From Xanthomarina sp035306605 (GTDB taxonomy: Bacteria; Bacteroidota; Bacteroidia; Flavobacteriales; Flavobacteriaceae), in assembly GCA_035306605.1 (NCBI GenBank), contig DATGNR010000029.1: a stretch of DNA of 64,000 nt, one strand, 5' to 3'. This document shows positions 8,035 through 18,110 of the stretch, one piece after another. Every line of letters starts with the position of its first letter. Positions within the stretch are counted from its first letter, which is position 1. Made by a program: the position numbers and the translations under genes. The notes below the pieces were generated by a model that was not told the origin of the DNA, did not search any database, and saw only the letters and a program-made list of their open reading frames with translations.

Positions 8035-9828
8035 TTAATGATGTAATTCTTCTTCTCCTTCTTTTAAAGGAACATTTTGAGGGACAAAATCATCATCATG
8101 TCCAGGCTTACTGTAATCGTATGGCCAACGGTATACATGAGGAATAGCTCCTGGCCAGTTTCCGTGTATATGTTTTACTGGAGTTGTCCATTCTAATGTA
8201 GTAGATCTCCATGGGTTTTGAGTTGCCTTTTTTCCATAGAACATACTCACAAAGAAATTATATAAGAATACAATTTGGAAAATAGATCCAATAATTGCGA
8301 ATACTGTAATTACAACGTTAACATCAGCTAAATCGTCAAATAAAGGGAAAGCTGAGTTAGTATAGTAACGTCTTGGTAATCCTGCCATCCCAATAAAGTG
8401 CATTGGGAAAAACACTCCATAAGCACAGATAGCTGTTACCCAGAAATGGATATAACCTAGATTTTTATTCATCATTCTACCAAACATTTTTGGATACCAA
8501 TGATAAACTCCTGCAAACATTCCATAAAGGGCAGAAATACCCATTACTAAGTGGAAGTGAGCAATAACGAAATAAGTATCGTGAACATTAATGTCTAAAG
8601 CACTATCTCCTAAAATAATACCAGTTAGACCACCCGTAATAAACGTTGAAACGAAACCTATAGAAAATAACATGGCGGTATTCATTTGAATATTACCCTT
8701 CCATATGGTTGTTATCCAGTTGAACGCTTTAACTGCAGAAGGAATAGCAATTAATAAGGTAGTAAATGTAAATACAGACCCTAAGAATGGATTCATTCCA
8801 GAAACGAACATGTGGTGTCCCCAAACAATTGTAGATAAAAATGCAATTGCCAAAATAGAAGCAATCATGGCACGGTAACCGAAAATAGGTTTACGTGAAT
8901 TTGATGCTAAAATTTCAGAAACAATTCCCATTGCTGGTAAAATAACAATATATACCTCTGGGTGTCCTAAGAACCAGAATAAGTGTTCAAACAATACTGG
9001 CGAACCTCCTTGATAATGCAACACCTCTCCTTGAATGAATATATCAGATAGGAAAAATGATGTTCCAAAGCTTCTATCCATTATTAGCAATAAGGCAGCT
9101 GATAATAATACAGGGAATGCAACTACACCAATAATAGCTGTTACAAAGAATGCCCAAATCGTTAAAGGAAGTCTTGTCATAGACATACCTTTAGTTCTAA
9201 GGTTTATTACAGTAACAATATAGTTTAATGATCCTAATAATGAGGAAGCAATAAAGATAGCCATAGAAATCAACCACAATGTCATTCCCATTCCAGATCC
9301 AGGCTGAGCCATTGGCAAAGCACTTAGCGGTGGGTAAATAGTCCATCCAGCTGCTGCAGGTCCTGCTTCAACAAATAAGGAACCTAACATGATTATTGCA
9401 GATAAAAAGAACAACCAATAAGACACCATGTTTAAAAACCCTGAAGCCATATCTCGTGCTCCAATTTGTAATGGAATTAAAAGGTTACTAAAGGTTCCAC
9501 TTAAACCAGCAGTTAATAAAAAGAATACCATTATGGTACCATGGATAGTTACTAAAGCTAAATAAACATCAGCATCCATAACACCATCCGGTGCCCATTT
9601 TCCTAATAAAGCTTCAAATAACACATTTGGTTCTTCAGGCCATGCAATTTGTATACGAAACATAACCGACATTAACACCCCTATAATACCCATAAGGGTA
9701 CCAGTAATAAGGTATTGTTTAGAGATCATTTTATGATCTTGACTAAATATGTATTTAGTTATGAATGTCTCTTTATGATGATGCCCTTCATTTTCTTCGT
9801 GTGCGTGAGTATCTGCGTGTGTTGACAT
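8035..9828 (-). CDS. coxA: Cytochrome c oxidase subunit I (aa3 type)
   Basis: This is the catalytic subunit of the terminal oxidase (597 aa, about 12 membrane spans). It reduces O2 at a heme a3-CuB centre and pumps protons. Visible ligands and channel motifs are HGTIMVFFLL (low-spin heme His), GHPEVYIVILPAMG (CuB His, cross-linked Tyr, channel Glu as in A1 oxidases), WGHHMFVSGMNP (CuB His pair) and HDTYFVIAHFHLVMG (heme a3 and heme a His). The N-terminus is a histidine-rich tail (8 His within the first 19 residues). It is last in the act-cox operon, 36 bp after coxB. Subunit III is not in this window. Confidence 0.97.
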   Translation of the reverse strand: MSTHADTHAHEENEGHHHKETFITKYIFSQDHKMISKQYLITGTLMGIIGVLMSVMFRIQIAWPEEPNVLFEALLGKWAPDGVMDADVYLALVTIHGTIMVFFLLTAGLSGTFSNLLIPLQIGARDMASGFLNMVSYWLFFLSAIIMLGSLFVEAGPAAAGWTIYPPLSALPMAQPGSGMGMTLWLISMAIFIASSLLGSLNYIVTVINLRTKGMSMTRLPLTIWAFFVTAIIGVVAFPVLLSAALLLIMDRSFGTSFFLSDIFIQGEVLHYQGGSPVLFEHLFWFLGHPEVYIVILPAMGIVSEILASNSRKPIFGYRAMIASILAIAFLSTIVWGHHMFVSGMNPFLGSVFTFTTLLIAIPSAVKAFNWITTIWKGNIQMNTAMLFSIGFVSTFITGGLTGIILGDSALDINVHDTYFVIAHFHLVMGISALYGMFAGVYHWYPKMFGRMMNKNLGYIHFWVTAICAYGVFFPMHFIGMAGLPRRYYTNSAFPLFDDLADVNVVITVFAIIGSIFQIVFLYNFFVSMFYGKKATQNPWRSTTLEWTTPVKHIHGNWPGAIPHVYRWPYDYSKPGHDDDFVPQNVPLKEGEEELHH

Positions 9829-9864
9829 AATCTATTTATATACTTTTTAAAACCGTTTCTTAAT

Positions 9865-10932
9865 TTACTTAATCAAAGAATCTTTAAATTCTTTTTGTTC
9901 TTTTATCCATGCATCGTACTCTTCTTGAGTTTCAACAATTATGTTCATTTGCATGTTGTAATGAGATTTACCACAAATTTTATTACATAATAACAAGTAA
10001 TGAAACTCGTAAGGATCTAAAGCTTCTTCGCCATTAGCAGCTAATTCTTTACTCTTTTCTGCTCTAATTTTATTGATTTTAGACACTTTCTCAACCATCT
10101 CTGGAGTTTGTCTCATTTCTGCAGTAGTAATAGTTGGAGTAAATCCAAATTGAGTAATCATACCAGGAACACAGTTCATTTGTGCTCTAAAGTGAGGCAT
10201 GTAAGCAGAGTGCAATACATCTTGAGACCTGATTTTAAATAATACTGGTCTACCTACTGGTAAATGTACTTCGGAAACAATAATATCATCTTGACCATTT
10301 GGATCAGATTCATCTAATCCTAAAATATTAGCATTGTCAAGATTTATAAGCCTCACGTTTGCTTTACCTAAAGTATTATCGTTTCCACCGTAACGGGCTT
10401 TCCAGTTAAACTGTTGAGCATATAATTCGATAATTAAAGGATCTTCATCTTCACTTATATTCATAATAGAGGTCCAAGTAAACAATCCATAGATAATTAG
10501 ACCTGATAATACAATAACAGGAATAATAGTCCAGATAGCCTCTAAGGTATTATTATCTGCATAGAATAAAGCTTTTTTACCTTTTTCACCTCTGTATTTA
10601 AAGGCAAAGTAATGCAATAAATACTGTGTAATAAATTGCACGATAAAAAGAATAACTAAGGTGATAATCATCAAATTATCAATTTGCGAGCCATGTTCTG
10701 AAGCAGCGTTTGATAATAAAGGTAGATCACCCCAATAAATAAAACATATAAAGGTTAAGATATATATGAAAGCCAAGAAGGCTAACATGATATAGGCATT
10801 TACCTTATTATCTTTATCTGTTGCTATCTGTGTATCTGAAACGCCTACTTGAGCCAAATCAAATATTTTAACCATTTGCCAAATGGCAATAGCCACAAAA
10901 ATTACTATTATAATTGTTAAAAAAGCTGTCAT
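9865..10932 (-). CDS. coxB: Cytochrome c oxidase subunit II (CuA)
   Basis: CoxB (355 aa) receives electrons at the binuclear CuA centre and passes them to subunit I. The CuA ligands appear as CNKICGKSHYNM at about residues 314-325, plus an upstream His in the LHSAYMPHF stretch. Four hydrophobic spans precede the soluble domain, about two more than the usual hairpin: one at the extreme N-terminus, one near 48-70, and the canonical pair near 84-150. No C-terminal cytochrome c domain is present, so electrons must come from a separate heme domain, probably in the act subunits encoded just upstream. It lies 28 bp downstream of actF. Confidence 0.95.
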   Translation of the reverse strand: MTAFLTIIIVIFVAIAIWQMVKIFDLAQVGVSDTQIATDKDNKVNAYIMLAFLAFIYILTFICFIYWGDLPLLSNAASEHGSQIDNLMIITLVILFIVQFITQYLLHYFAFKYRGEKGKKALFYADNNTLEAIWTIIPVIVLSGLIIYGLFTWTSIMNISEDEDPLIIELYAQQFNWKARYGGNDNTLGKANVRLINLDNANILGLDESDPNGQDDIIVSEVHLPVGRPVLFKIRSQDVLHSAYMPHFRAQMNCVPGMITQFGFTPTITTAEMRQTPEMVEKVSKINKIRAEKSKELAANGEEALDPYEFHYLLLCNKICGKSHYNMQMNIIVETQEEYDAWIKEQKEFKDSLIK

Positions 10933-10960
10933 TGTCTTTTCTCTTCTTTAATTAAGTTTC

Positions 10961-12301
10961 TTAATAATGGAAATGTTCACTTTCCTTCAAAAATGGATTT
11001 CTTTTTACTACTAATGGTGCTTTAGTTAAAGCCGTAAATGTAACGAATAGGAATAAGCCTAAAAATAACATTACTGATGCGATTTCTGGAATACCAAAAG
11101 CCCATCTATCTCCAACTGTTGCCGGCATAATCATAACATATACATCTACGAAGTGTCCTACTATTATAATAACACCAGACATTACAACAAACCATGGTAG
11201 ACGTTTGTAATCACTATTCATTAATACTAAGAATGGGAAAACAAAGTTTAATACCAACATTCCAAAGAAAAGGATGTTGTAATCTTCTATACGAGTAATA
11301 AAGTATGTTACTTCTTCAGGAATATTCGCATACCAGATTAACATAAATTGAGAGAACCATAAGTACGCCCAAAAAATACTAAATCCGAACATGAATTTTG
11401 CTAAGTCATGAATGTGACTATCATTAACTACCTCTAAATGACCTCTAGATTTTAGATATAAGGCTACAAAAGCAATTACTGTAATACCACTTACCGCCAT
11501 TCCTGCAAATACATACCATCCAAATAGGGTACTGAACCAGTGTGGATCAACACTCATAATCCAATCCCACGACATAATAGATTCTGTATAGATAAAGAAT
11601 ACTAAGAATGCGGCCGAAATACGGAATGCTTTTTTAAAGTTACTCTCGTCTGTAGCTGTATCATTAGCTATTGAGAACTTACGGGCGAAATGTCTGTATA
11701 AAGCCCAACCTGCAATAAAAATTATTCCTCTAACTGCAAACCAACCTATACTTAAATAATTAGCTTTTCCTTGTAGTAACTTGTCGTTAGCAACTACATC
11801 TGGATCCATCCAAACAAAAATATTGTAATGACCTATAAGTCCAGAGGCTAATGCTATTGCTAACACAATAACACCTCCTGGTAATACATAAGCTGTAATT
11901 CCCTCCATGACTCTAAATAGTACCGGAGACCAACCTGATTGAGATGCAATTTGAATAGCATAAAAAGCCAACACTCCCAGAGCGATCATAAAAAAGAAAA
12001 AGGCTGCTACATATAATGCAGACCAAGGTCTATTTGCTATTTGATGCTGTACATGCTTTACGTGTTCTGAGTGTTCATCCACTTGAGCAATACCATCTTG
12101 TCCATTTGTTTCATGACCTTTATCTGAATGTTCTGAAACTACAGCATGATCTCCACCATGATGAGACGCTTCTTCTGCAAGCATGGTTTCAACTTCTTCA
12201 AAAGATTTATGAGATGTCATAAAACCATATCCTACGCCTAATAGACCTAAAATCATTAAGGCAATAGAAAATGTCTTTAATTTATTTGAGAATGTGTACA
12301 T
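10961..12301 (-). CDS. actF: Alternative complex III subunit ActF (quinol:cytochrome c oxidoreductase membrane subunit)
   Basis: ActF (446 aa) is a polytopic membrane subunit of ACIII, paralogous to ActC, with about ten hydrophobic spans. Characteristic stretches are ESIMSWDWIMSVDPHWFSTL and the FWAYLWFSQFMLIWYANIPEE segment. A soluble loop at about residues 40-90, between the first two spans, is very rich in His, Asp and Glu (for example EASHHGGDHAV and DEHSEHVKHVQHQ). This resembles a metal-binding or proton-buffering insert. It is flanked by actE (24 bp upstream) and coxB (28 bp downstream). The family assignment is firm; the role of the His-rich loop is unknown. Confidence 0.92.
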   Translation of the reverse strand: MYTFSNKLKTFSIALMILGLLGVGYGFMTSHKSFEEVETMLAEEASHHGGDHAVVSEHSDKGHETNGQDGIAQVDEHSEHVKHVQHQIANRPWSALYVAAFFFFMIALGVLAFYAIQIASQSGWSPVLFRVMEGITAYVLPGGVIVLAIALASGLIGHYNIFVWMDPDVVANDKLLQGKANYLSIGWFAVRGIIFIAGWALYRHFARKFSIANDTATDESNFKKAFRISAAFLVFFIYTESIMSWDWIMSVDPHWFSTLFGWYVFAGMAVSGITVIAFVALYLKSRGHLEVVNDSHIHDLAKFMFGFSIFWAYLWFSQFMLIWYANIPEEVTYFITRIEDYNILFFGMLVLNFVFPFLVLMNSDYKRLPWFVVMSGVIIIVGHFVDVYVMIMPATVGDRWAFGIPEIASVMLFLGLFLFVTFTALTKAPLVVKRNPFLKESEHFHY

Positions 12302-12325
12302 ATCTATATTGAATCTTTATCTTTC

Positions 12326-12883
12326 TTACTTTTCTAATTTAGCTTTTAAATCTAATACATAAGCAACCACTTGCCAACGTTCTTCTTCATTAAGTTGGTT
12401 TGCATACGAACCCATAGTGTTTTTACCGTAGTAAATTACATGATATATACTTCCAGCCGTAATAGCTCTTCCTATATCATCGTACTTAGGTATACCAAGA
12501 ATCTTTTCTCTTTTCACTAGGTTTCCTTGTCCATCACCTTTAGTTCCGTGACAAATTCCACAATAAATATCATATAATCCTTTGGCACGAACTAAATCAA
12601 CTTGAGTCGAATCTAATGGACTCATTAAATTAGCTTTTGCTAAATTATACCCATCAATGGTATTCTCGTAATCAAAAGGTTTATGTCCTCTAGGCACCGT
12701 TCCTTCAACAGGCAATTGGGCTTCTACACCATTTGTAAAGGCAGCGGACTCTGAATACGTTTCGTAACCTACAGATTCATACATGTCAGGCATGAACTGG
12801 TAGTTAGGTTTTGACTTGTTTTGGCAAGCCACAAACGATGCGAATACTAATGCGATAACCGTTATTTTTACTAAGCTCTTCAT
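12326..12883 (-). CDS. actE: Alternative complex III subunit ActE (monoheme cytochrome c lipoprotein)
   Basis: ActE (185 aa) is the monoheme cytochrome c subunit of ACIII. A lipoprotein signal peptide ends at FVAC, so the mature protein should be anchored to the membrane by a lipidated Cys. One heme c motif, CGICH, lies within the sequence LYDIYCGICHGTKGDGQGN. The distal Met is probably the one in GKNTMGSYANQL. The gene is 9 bp downstream of actD and 24 bp upstream of actF. It would take electrons from ActA hemes or hand them to the oxidase. Confidence 0.92.
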   Translation of the reverse strand: MKSLVKITVIALVFASFVACQNKSKPNYQFMPDMYESVGYETYSESAAFTNGVEAQLPVEGTVPRGHKPFDYENTIDGYNLAKANLMSPLDSTQVDLVRAKGLYDIYCGICHGTKGDGQGNLVKREKILGIPKYDDIGRAITAGSIYHVIYYGKNTMGSYANQLNEEERWQVVAYVLDLKAKLEK

Positions 12884-12892
12884 ATTACAATA

Positions 12893-13429
12893 TTAATGTG
12901 CTTCTTCTTTTTCTATTAATTTAATTTCTACTGCTCCAGTTTCTTTCAATAAGTTTTCTAACTCTGTTTGATTTCCATGAACAGGGATTTCCATTAAGAA
13001 ATGGTCATCAGTAGTTCTTACATCTGGATTTTCAGCTTCTTTAAATGGCCACAGTTTACTTCTTAAATAAAATGTAATTACCATTAAGTGGGCAGCAAAA
13101 AATACGGTTAGCTCAAACATAATTGGTACGAAGGCTGGCATATTTTCAATGAAGCTAAAACTTGGTTTACCCCCAATATTTTGAGGCCAGTCTTCTATCA
13201 TGATATATTTCATCATGAAAATTGCTACTACTAATCCTACAGATCCGTATAAAAATGCTGTTATAGCTAATCTAGTTGGCGCTAGGCCCATTGCCTTGTC
13301 TAGTCCATGAACTGGAAAAGGTGTATATATCTCTTCAATGTGATGTTTTTCCGCTCTTACTCTTTTAACGGCGTTCATTAAAACATCATCATCTGTATAA
13401 ATAGCGTGAATTACTTTTGACGTTTCCAT
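12893..13429 (-). CDS. actD: Alternative complex III subunit ActD (DUF3341)
   Basis: ActD is a small membrane subunit of ACIII. It has a soluble N-terminal domain (IHAIYTDDDVLMNAVKRVR), two membrane spans (about 65-85 and 100-120) and a C-terminal soluble tail. I set the start at the ATG at 13429, giving 178 aa beginning METSKVIHAIY. This matches family N-termini and sits 5 bp after the actC stop. A longer frame from 13486 would overlap actC by 53 bp and add a low-complexity leader. Function within the complex is structural as far as is known. Confidence 0.9.
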   Translation of the reverse strand: METSKVIHAIYTDDDVLMNAVKRVRAEKHHIEEIYTPFPVHGLDKAMGLAPTRLAITAFLYGSVGLVVAIFMMKYIMIEDWPQNIGGKPSFSFIENMPAFVPIMFELTVFFAAHLMVITFYLRSKLWPFKEAENPDVRTTDDHFLMEIPVHGNQTELENLLKETGAVEIKLIEKEEAH

Positions 13430-13433
13430 ATTG

Positions 13434-14891
13434 CTACTCGTCGTTTTTAGTTTTGTTAACTTGACTTCCAGAAGTTCTTTCATCAACTCCAGTTCCCACT
13501 AAACTCTTTCCTGACTCTCTTAAAGTTTTATACTTATCACCAGAAGATTTTAGAATGGTTTTAATTTCAGCTTGTGCAACTACCGGGAATGTTCTAGCAT
13601 ATAATAAGAATAATACAAAGAAGAATCCTATAGTTCCAATAAAAATTCCAATATCTACAAAAGTTGGAGAGAACATTGTCCATGAAGATGGTAAGTAATC
13701 TCTATGTAATGAAGTTACGATAATAACAAAACGCTCAAACCACATTCCAATGTTTACTACAATTGAGATTATGAAAGAGAACATAATACTTGTTCTTAAT
13801 TTCTTAAACCACATAAACTGTGGAGAGAATACGTTACAAGTCATCATTGCCCAATATGCCCACCAGTAAGGACCAGTTGCTCTGTTTAAGAAGGCATATT
13901 GCTCGTACTCTACTCCAGAATACCATGCAATAAATAACTCAGTAATATATGCTACACCAACAATAGAACCTGTAATCATAATTACAATGTTCATTAATTC
14001 AATGTGCTGAATAGTAATATAATCTTCAAGGTTAACCACTTTTCTCATAATAATAAGAAGCGTGTTTACCATTGCGAATCCTGAGAATACCGCACCTGCA
14101 ACGAAATAAGGAGGGAAAATAGTAGTATGCCAACCAGGTATTACAGACGTTGCGAAGTCAAAAGATACAATCGTATGTACAGAAAGTACTAAAGGCGTTG
14201 CCAAACCAGCAAGTACTAAAGATACTTCCTCAAAACGCTGCCAGTCTTTTGCACGTCCAGACCAACCAAAACTTACTAAAGAATAAATTTTCTTTTGGAA
14301 AGGTTTTACTGCTCTATCACGTAGCATTGCAAAGTCAGGAAGTAAACCAGTCCACCAGAAAACTAATGAAACCGATAAATACGTAGAAATTGCAAATACG
14401 TCCCAAAGTAACGGTGAGTTAAAGTTTACCCATAAAGATCCGAATTGGTTTGGTATAGGTAATACCCAATATGCCAACCACGGACGCCCCATATGTATTA
14501 GTGGGAACAATCCTGCTTGTACAACAGCAAAAATTGTCATTGCTTCCGCAGAACGGTTAATTGCCATTCTCCATTTTTGACGGAAAAGCAAAAGTACTGC
14601 AGAAATTAAAGTTCCTGCGTGACCAATACCAACCCACCAAACGAAGTTAGTAATATCCCAAGCCCAACCTACGGTCTTGTTTAAACCCCAGGTTCCGATA
14701 CCTGTTGAAATTGTATAAATAATACACCCTATTCCCCAGAGAAACGCTGCAAGTGAAATAGAAAAAACTATCCACCAAGATTTGTTTGCTTTACCTTCAA
14801 CAGGTCGTGCTACATCCACGGATACATCGTGGTATGATTTTTCACCTGTAACTAAAGGTCTTCTAATAGGTGCTTCGTAATGAGACGCCAT
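13434..14891 (-). CDS. actC: Alternative complex III subunit ActC (NrfD/PsrC-type quinol-binding membrane subunit)
   Basis: ActC (485 aa) is the NrfD-like membrane subunit that binds and oxidises menaquinol next to the Fe-S subunit ActB. About ten spans are visible. Typical motifs are TNFVWWVGIGHAGTLISAVL, LGRPWLAYWVLPIPNQ-like text (here MGRPWLAYWVLPIPN), VSLVLAGLATPLVLSVHTIV and MWFERFVIIVTSLHRDYLPS. The start (ASHYEAPIRRPLVTGEKSYHDV) is the standard one for flavobacterial homologues. It is 35 bp downstream of actB and 4 bp upstream of the chosen actD start. Confidence 0.95.
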   Translation of the reverse strand: MASHYEAPIRRPLVTGEKSYHDVSVDVARPVEGKANKSWWIVFSISLAAFLWGIGCIIYTISTGIGTWGLNKTVGWAWDITNFVWWVGIGHAGTLISAVLLLFRQKWRMAINRSAEAMTIFAVVQAGLFPLIHMGRPWLAYWVLPIPNQFGSLWVNFNSPLLWDVFAISTYLSVSLVFWWTGLLPDFAMLRDRAVKPFQKKIYSLVSFGWSGRAKDWQRFEEVSLVLAGLATPLVLSVHTIVSFDFATSVIPGWHTTIFPPYFVAGAVFSGFAMVNTLLIIMRKVVNLEDYITIQHIELMNIVIMITGSIVGVAYITELFIAWYSGVEYEQYAFLNRATGPYWWAYWAMMTCNVFSPQFMWFKKLRTSIMFSFIISIVVNIGMWFERFVIIVTSLHRDYLPSSWTMFSPTFVDIGIFIGTIGFFFVLFLLYARTFPVVAQAEIKTILKSSGDKYKTLRESGKSLVGTGVDERTSGSQVNKTKNDE

Positions 14892-14926
14892 AATCCTTCT
14901 ATAATTATTTTCTTAATTCGTTTTTA

Positions 14927-17900
14927 TTATGCTTCGGTTGTATTTCTCACTTTAGTATGATACTGCACATTAGGTCTCGTGCCAATATGTTCTAATAGGT
15001 GATACATACGGTTATCTTCTAAAAGTTTTGCAACTTTACTTTCTTTATCGTTGATGTCTCCAAATACCATAGCTCCATTGCCACATGCAGCAGAACAAGC
15101 AGTTTGGAATTCGCCATCCTTAATAACACGTCCATCACGTTTAGCATCAAGAATAGTCTTTTGTGTCTTTTGAATACACATAGAACATTTTTCCATAACA
15201 CCACGAGAACGCACTACAACATCTGGGTTTAAAACCATACGTCCTAAATCATCATTCATATGATAATCGAACTCATCGTTTTTAGCGTATAAGAACCAGT
15301 TAAAACGACGTACTTTATAAGGACAGTTATTCGCACAGTAACGGGTACCTACGCAACGGTTATATGCCATGTGATTTTGACCTTGACGACCATGTGAAGT
15401 TGCCGCTACAGGACAAACAGTTTCACAAGGTGCATGGTTACAATGCTGACACATTACTGGTTGGAAAGCTACTTGAGGGTTATCTGAAGCGTGCTCCATT
15501 TCACCAAACTCACTTAACGAGCTTCCTAGTCCTGAAATATTGTTCTTTTTATCGTTATCTCCAGCAAAAGATTCTTCAGATGAATAGTATCTATCTATAC
15601 GTAACCAATGCATATCACGGCTCTTACGCATCTCTGATTTACCTACAACAGGAACGTTGTTTTCTGCATGACAAGCAATAACGCACGCCCCACAACCTGT
15701 ACAAGCGTTCAAATCGATAGATAAGTTAAAATGATGCCCGATAGTACGATCAAATTCATCCCAAAGATCCACTTTAGAAACCTCTGTTTCAACATGGTTT
15801 AAAGATACAACTGTTGGAGGGTTCCAAACTTTTTTATCTTTAGTATTGAAGATTTCTAATGAAGTTTCTTTAATAATATCTCCACGCCCCATTAAAGTGT
15901 TGTGTAGTTGTACACAAGCAAACTCATGCATTCCTGATGCAGCAGTAACACTTACATTTTGTAACGTATTAAAATCTTGGTATAATGCATACGCATTAAC
16001 ACCTGTTTTCATTTCATTTTTTAATCCAACTGTTCTTCCATAACCAAACGAAAGACCAACAGAACCTTTTGCCTGTCCTGGTTGGATAATTACTGGTACA
16101 TTTTCTATAGTAACGCCATTAGCAGTAATATTTACATAGCTTCCATTAAGTCCACCATCTGCCATATGTTCGTTTCTTAGTCCTAGCGAATCAGCATCAG
16201 CTTTAGAAACTGTTAAATAGTTGTCCCAAGTAGTTCTTGTAATTGGATCTGGAAACTCTTGTAACCAAGGGTTATTAGCTTGTTGCCCATCACCCATTCC
16301 TACTTTAGTATATAAAGTAAGTTCTAAACCTTCAGAAGCAGTTGCAGAAGCTAATGCTCTGGCAGCTTGACCACCTGAAACAGCTTTTGGTTCAACTGTA
16401 GTTTCACCTTCTTCACTAGCAGTTCCAACTAAAGTATCTGCTTCTTGTGAACTAGTAACACTTCCGTTAGAAGTGAAAACTCCGTCATGTAAAGCTTGAC
16501 TAAAAGATGCACCATTTAAGATACTTGATTCCCAAGTTTGCTTGATATAATCGTGATAAGAAGCATCGCTACCCATCCAACTTAATAAAGCGTCTTGAAA
16601 TTGTTTTGTATCAAATAAAGGACGGATAGTTGGTTGCGTTAAAGCAAAATGTCCTTTCTTTAATTCTACGTCACCCCATGATTCAAGATAATGAGGAGCC
16701 GCAGCGATATATTGTGTTTTTGTTGATGTTTCGTCCGCCTTCATAGAGAAAGTAACAGACAAATCCGTATTCGCCAAACCTTCAGCAAACTCTGCTGCAT
16801 TTGGTAAAGTATATAATGGATTAACACCACTCATAATAACAGCTCCAACTTTACCTGCTTTCATATCAGCAACTAAAGTTTTCACATCATTATCATTTCC
16901 TTGTCTAGTTTTAATTGGTGTTGAAGGATCAAAAGCTTTTGAACTTAAGTATTCGTTAATTTCAAAAACTACTGTTTGAGCATTCACATCTTGAATACCT
17001 GTCACCACGACACCTTTGCTTCCTGCTTTTTTAAGTTGAGAAGCTGCTTTGCTAATAGCATCTAAAATATTCTCAGGTAAATCTACAGAAATAGACCCAC
17101 CTACAACTTCACTATATAATTTAGCTAGAGCTAGTTTTTGTTGTGTTGGAGTTAATGGAACACGTTTATCGGCATTTGCCCCGGTTAAGGACATGTTTGA
17201 TTCGAATTGAATGTGACGTGACATTTTTCCATCAGTAGGAATACGTCCGCTAGCATAACCCGAGTCGAAACCTCCACCTTGCCAATCACTCAAAAAGTCA
17301 GCACCAAACGATACAATTGTGTTAGCTTTAGAAAAATCATAGTTAGCTAGACCTCTCTCATTATATTTAGCTTGAAACGCGTCTAATGAAGCTGATTCTG
17401 AAACAGCATCATAAACCACATGTTTTACGTTAGCATACTTTTCTTTAAACTCTCCAATTAACTTAGAAGTAGATGGACTAGCAAAAGTTTGTGTTAATAA
17501 AACTATTTGTTTTCCAGATCCACTAACATCAGTTAACTTTTGAGTTACTTCTGAGTTCAAATCCTCCCATGAGATATAGCTTTCTCCTTTAACAGGACCT
17601 TGCACTCTCAAGCTATCGTACAGACTTAAAACCGATGCATTTACTCTAGCATTTGCTCCACCTTTAGTAGCTGCCAAAGTATTGTTTTCAATTTTAATTG
17701 GACGACCTTCACGAGTTTTCACTAATACGCTAGCAAAGTCAAAACCATCGGCTATTGTTGTTGCATAGTGGTTAGCTACACCAGGAATAATTTCTTCCGG
17801 TTGCACAACATAAGGAATGGATTTAACTACTGGTCCTTCACAAGCAGCAAGCGATGCTGCAGCTGTACTAAAACCAACATATTTTAAGAAATCACGACGT

Positions 17901-18052
17901 GTTGTTTTAGAACTCTCTAATGAACTTTTATCACCTAAAAACTCATCGGTTGGAATTTCGTTAACAAACTCGTTTTGTTGTAGCGCCTCAACAATAGAGC
18001 TATTTTCATTTAGCTCTTCAACACTTTTCCAGTATTTCTTGTTTGATGACAT
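14927..18052 (-). CDS. actB: Alternative complex III subunit ActB (Fe-S subunit with molybdopterin-oxidoreductase-like domain)
   Basis: ActB (1041 aa) is the large periplasmic Fe-S subunit of ACIII. A twin-arginine signal (TRRDFLKYVGFS, Arg 52-53) is followed by a lipobox with Cys71 (LAAC). The middle is a molybdopterin-oxidoreductase-like fold that in this family carries no cofactor. The C-terminal third is ferredoxin-like, with four cysteine clusters: CTGCGACVIACHAENN, CQHCNHAPCETVCP, CVGTRYCANNCP and CSMCIQKTQK...CSAACGNGAM. In the family these hold three [4Fe-4S] and one [3Fe-4S] cluster. Electrons from ActC-bound quinol would pass through them to ActA hemes. It lies 58 bp downstream of actA. 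Confidence 0.96.
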   Translation of the reverse strand: MSSNKKYWKSVEELNENSSIVEALQQNEFVNEIPTDEFLGDKSSLESSKTTRRDFLKYVGFSTAAASLAACEGPVVKSIPYVVQPEEIIPGVANHYATTIADGFDFASVLVKTREGRPIKIENNTLAATKGGANARVNASVLSLYDSLRVQGPVKGESYISWEDLNSEVTQKLTDVSGSGKQIVLLTQTFASPSTSKLIGEFKEKYANVKHVVYDAVSESASLDAFQAKYNERGLANYDFSKANTIVSFGADFLSDWQGGGFDSGYASGRIPTDGKMSRHIQFESNMSLTGANADKRVPLTPTQQKLALAKLYSEVVGGSISVDLPENILDAISKAASQLKKAGSKGVVVTGIQDVNAQTVVFEINEYLSSKAFDPSTPIKTRQGNDNDVKTLVADMKAGKVGAVIMSGVNPLYTLPNAAEFAEGLANTDLSVTFSMKADETSTKTQYIAAAPHYLESWGDVELKKGHFALTQPTIRPLFDTKQFQDALLSWMGSDASYHDYIKQTWESSILNGASFSQALHDGVFTSNGSVTSSQEADTLVGTASEEGETTVEPKAVSGGQAARALASATASEGLELTLYTKVGMGDGQQANNPWLQEFPDPITRTTWDNYLTVSKADADSLGLRNEHMADGGLNGSYVNITANGVTIENVPVIIQPGQAKGSVGLSFGYGRTVGLKNEMKTGVNAYALYQDFNTLQNVSVTAASGMHEFACVQLHNTLMGRGDIIKETSLEIFNTKDKKVWNPPTVVSLNHVETEVSKVDLWDEFDRTIGHHFNLSIDLNACTGCGACVIACHAENNVPVVGKSEMRKSRDMHWLRIDRYYSSEESFAGDNDKKNNISGLGSSLSEFGEMEHASDNPQVAFQPVMCQHCNHAPCETVCPVAATSHGRQGQNHMAYNRCVGTRYCANNCPYKVRRFNWFLYAKNDEFDYHMNDDLGRMVLNPDVVVRSRGVMEKCSMCIQKTQKTILDAKRDGRVIKDGEFQTACSAACGNGAMVFGDINDKESKVAKLLEDNRMYHLLEHIGTRPNVQYHTKVRNTTEA

Positions 18053-18110
18053 ATTATATAATGAATTACTTCTTATTATTTTTTATTTATTTTATATCTC
18101 TAATGTGAAT

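Noticed and set aside
13430..13486. Longer actD beginning at 13486
   Set aside because: It would overlap actC by 53 bp; the family N-terminus fits ATG 13429.
14927..18052. ActB as an active molybdopterin oxidoreductase
   Set aside because: Context (act operon, TAT lipoprotein, ferredoxin domain) shows ACIII, whose molybdopterin-like domain is known to lack the cofactor.
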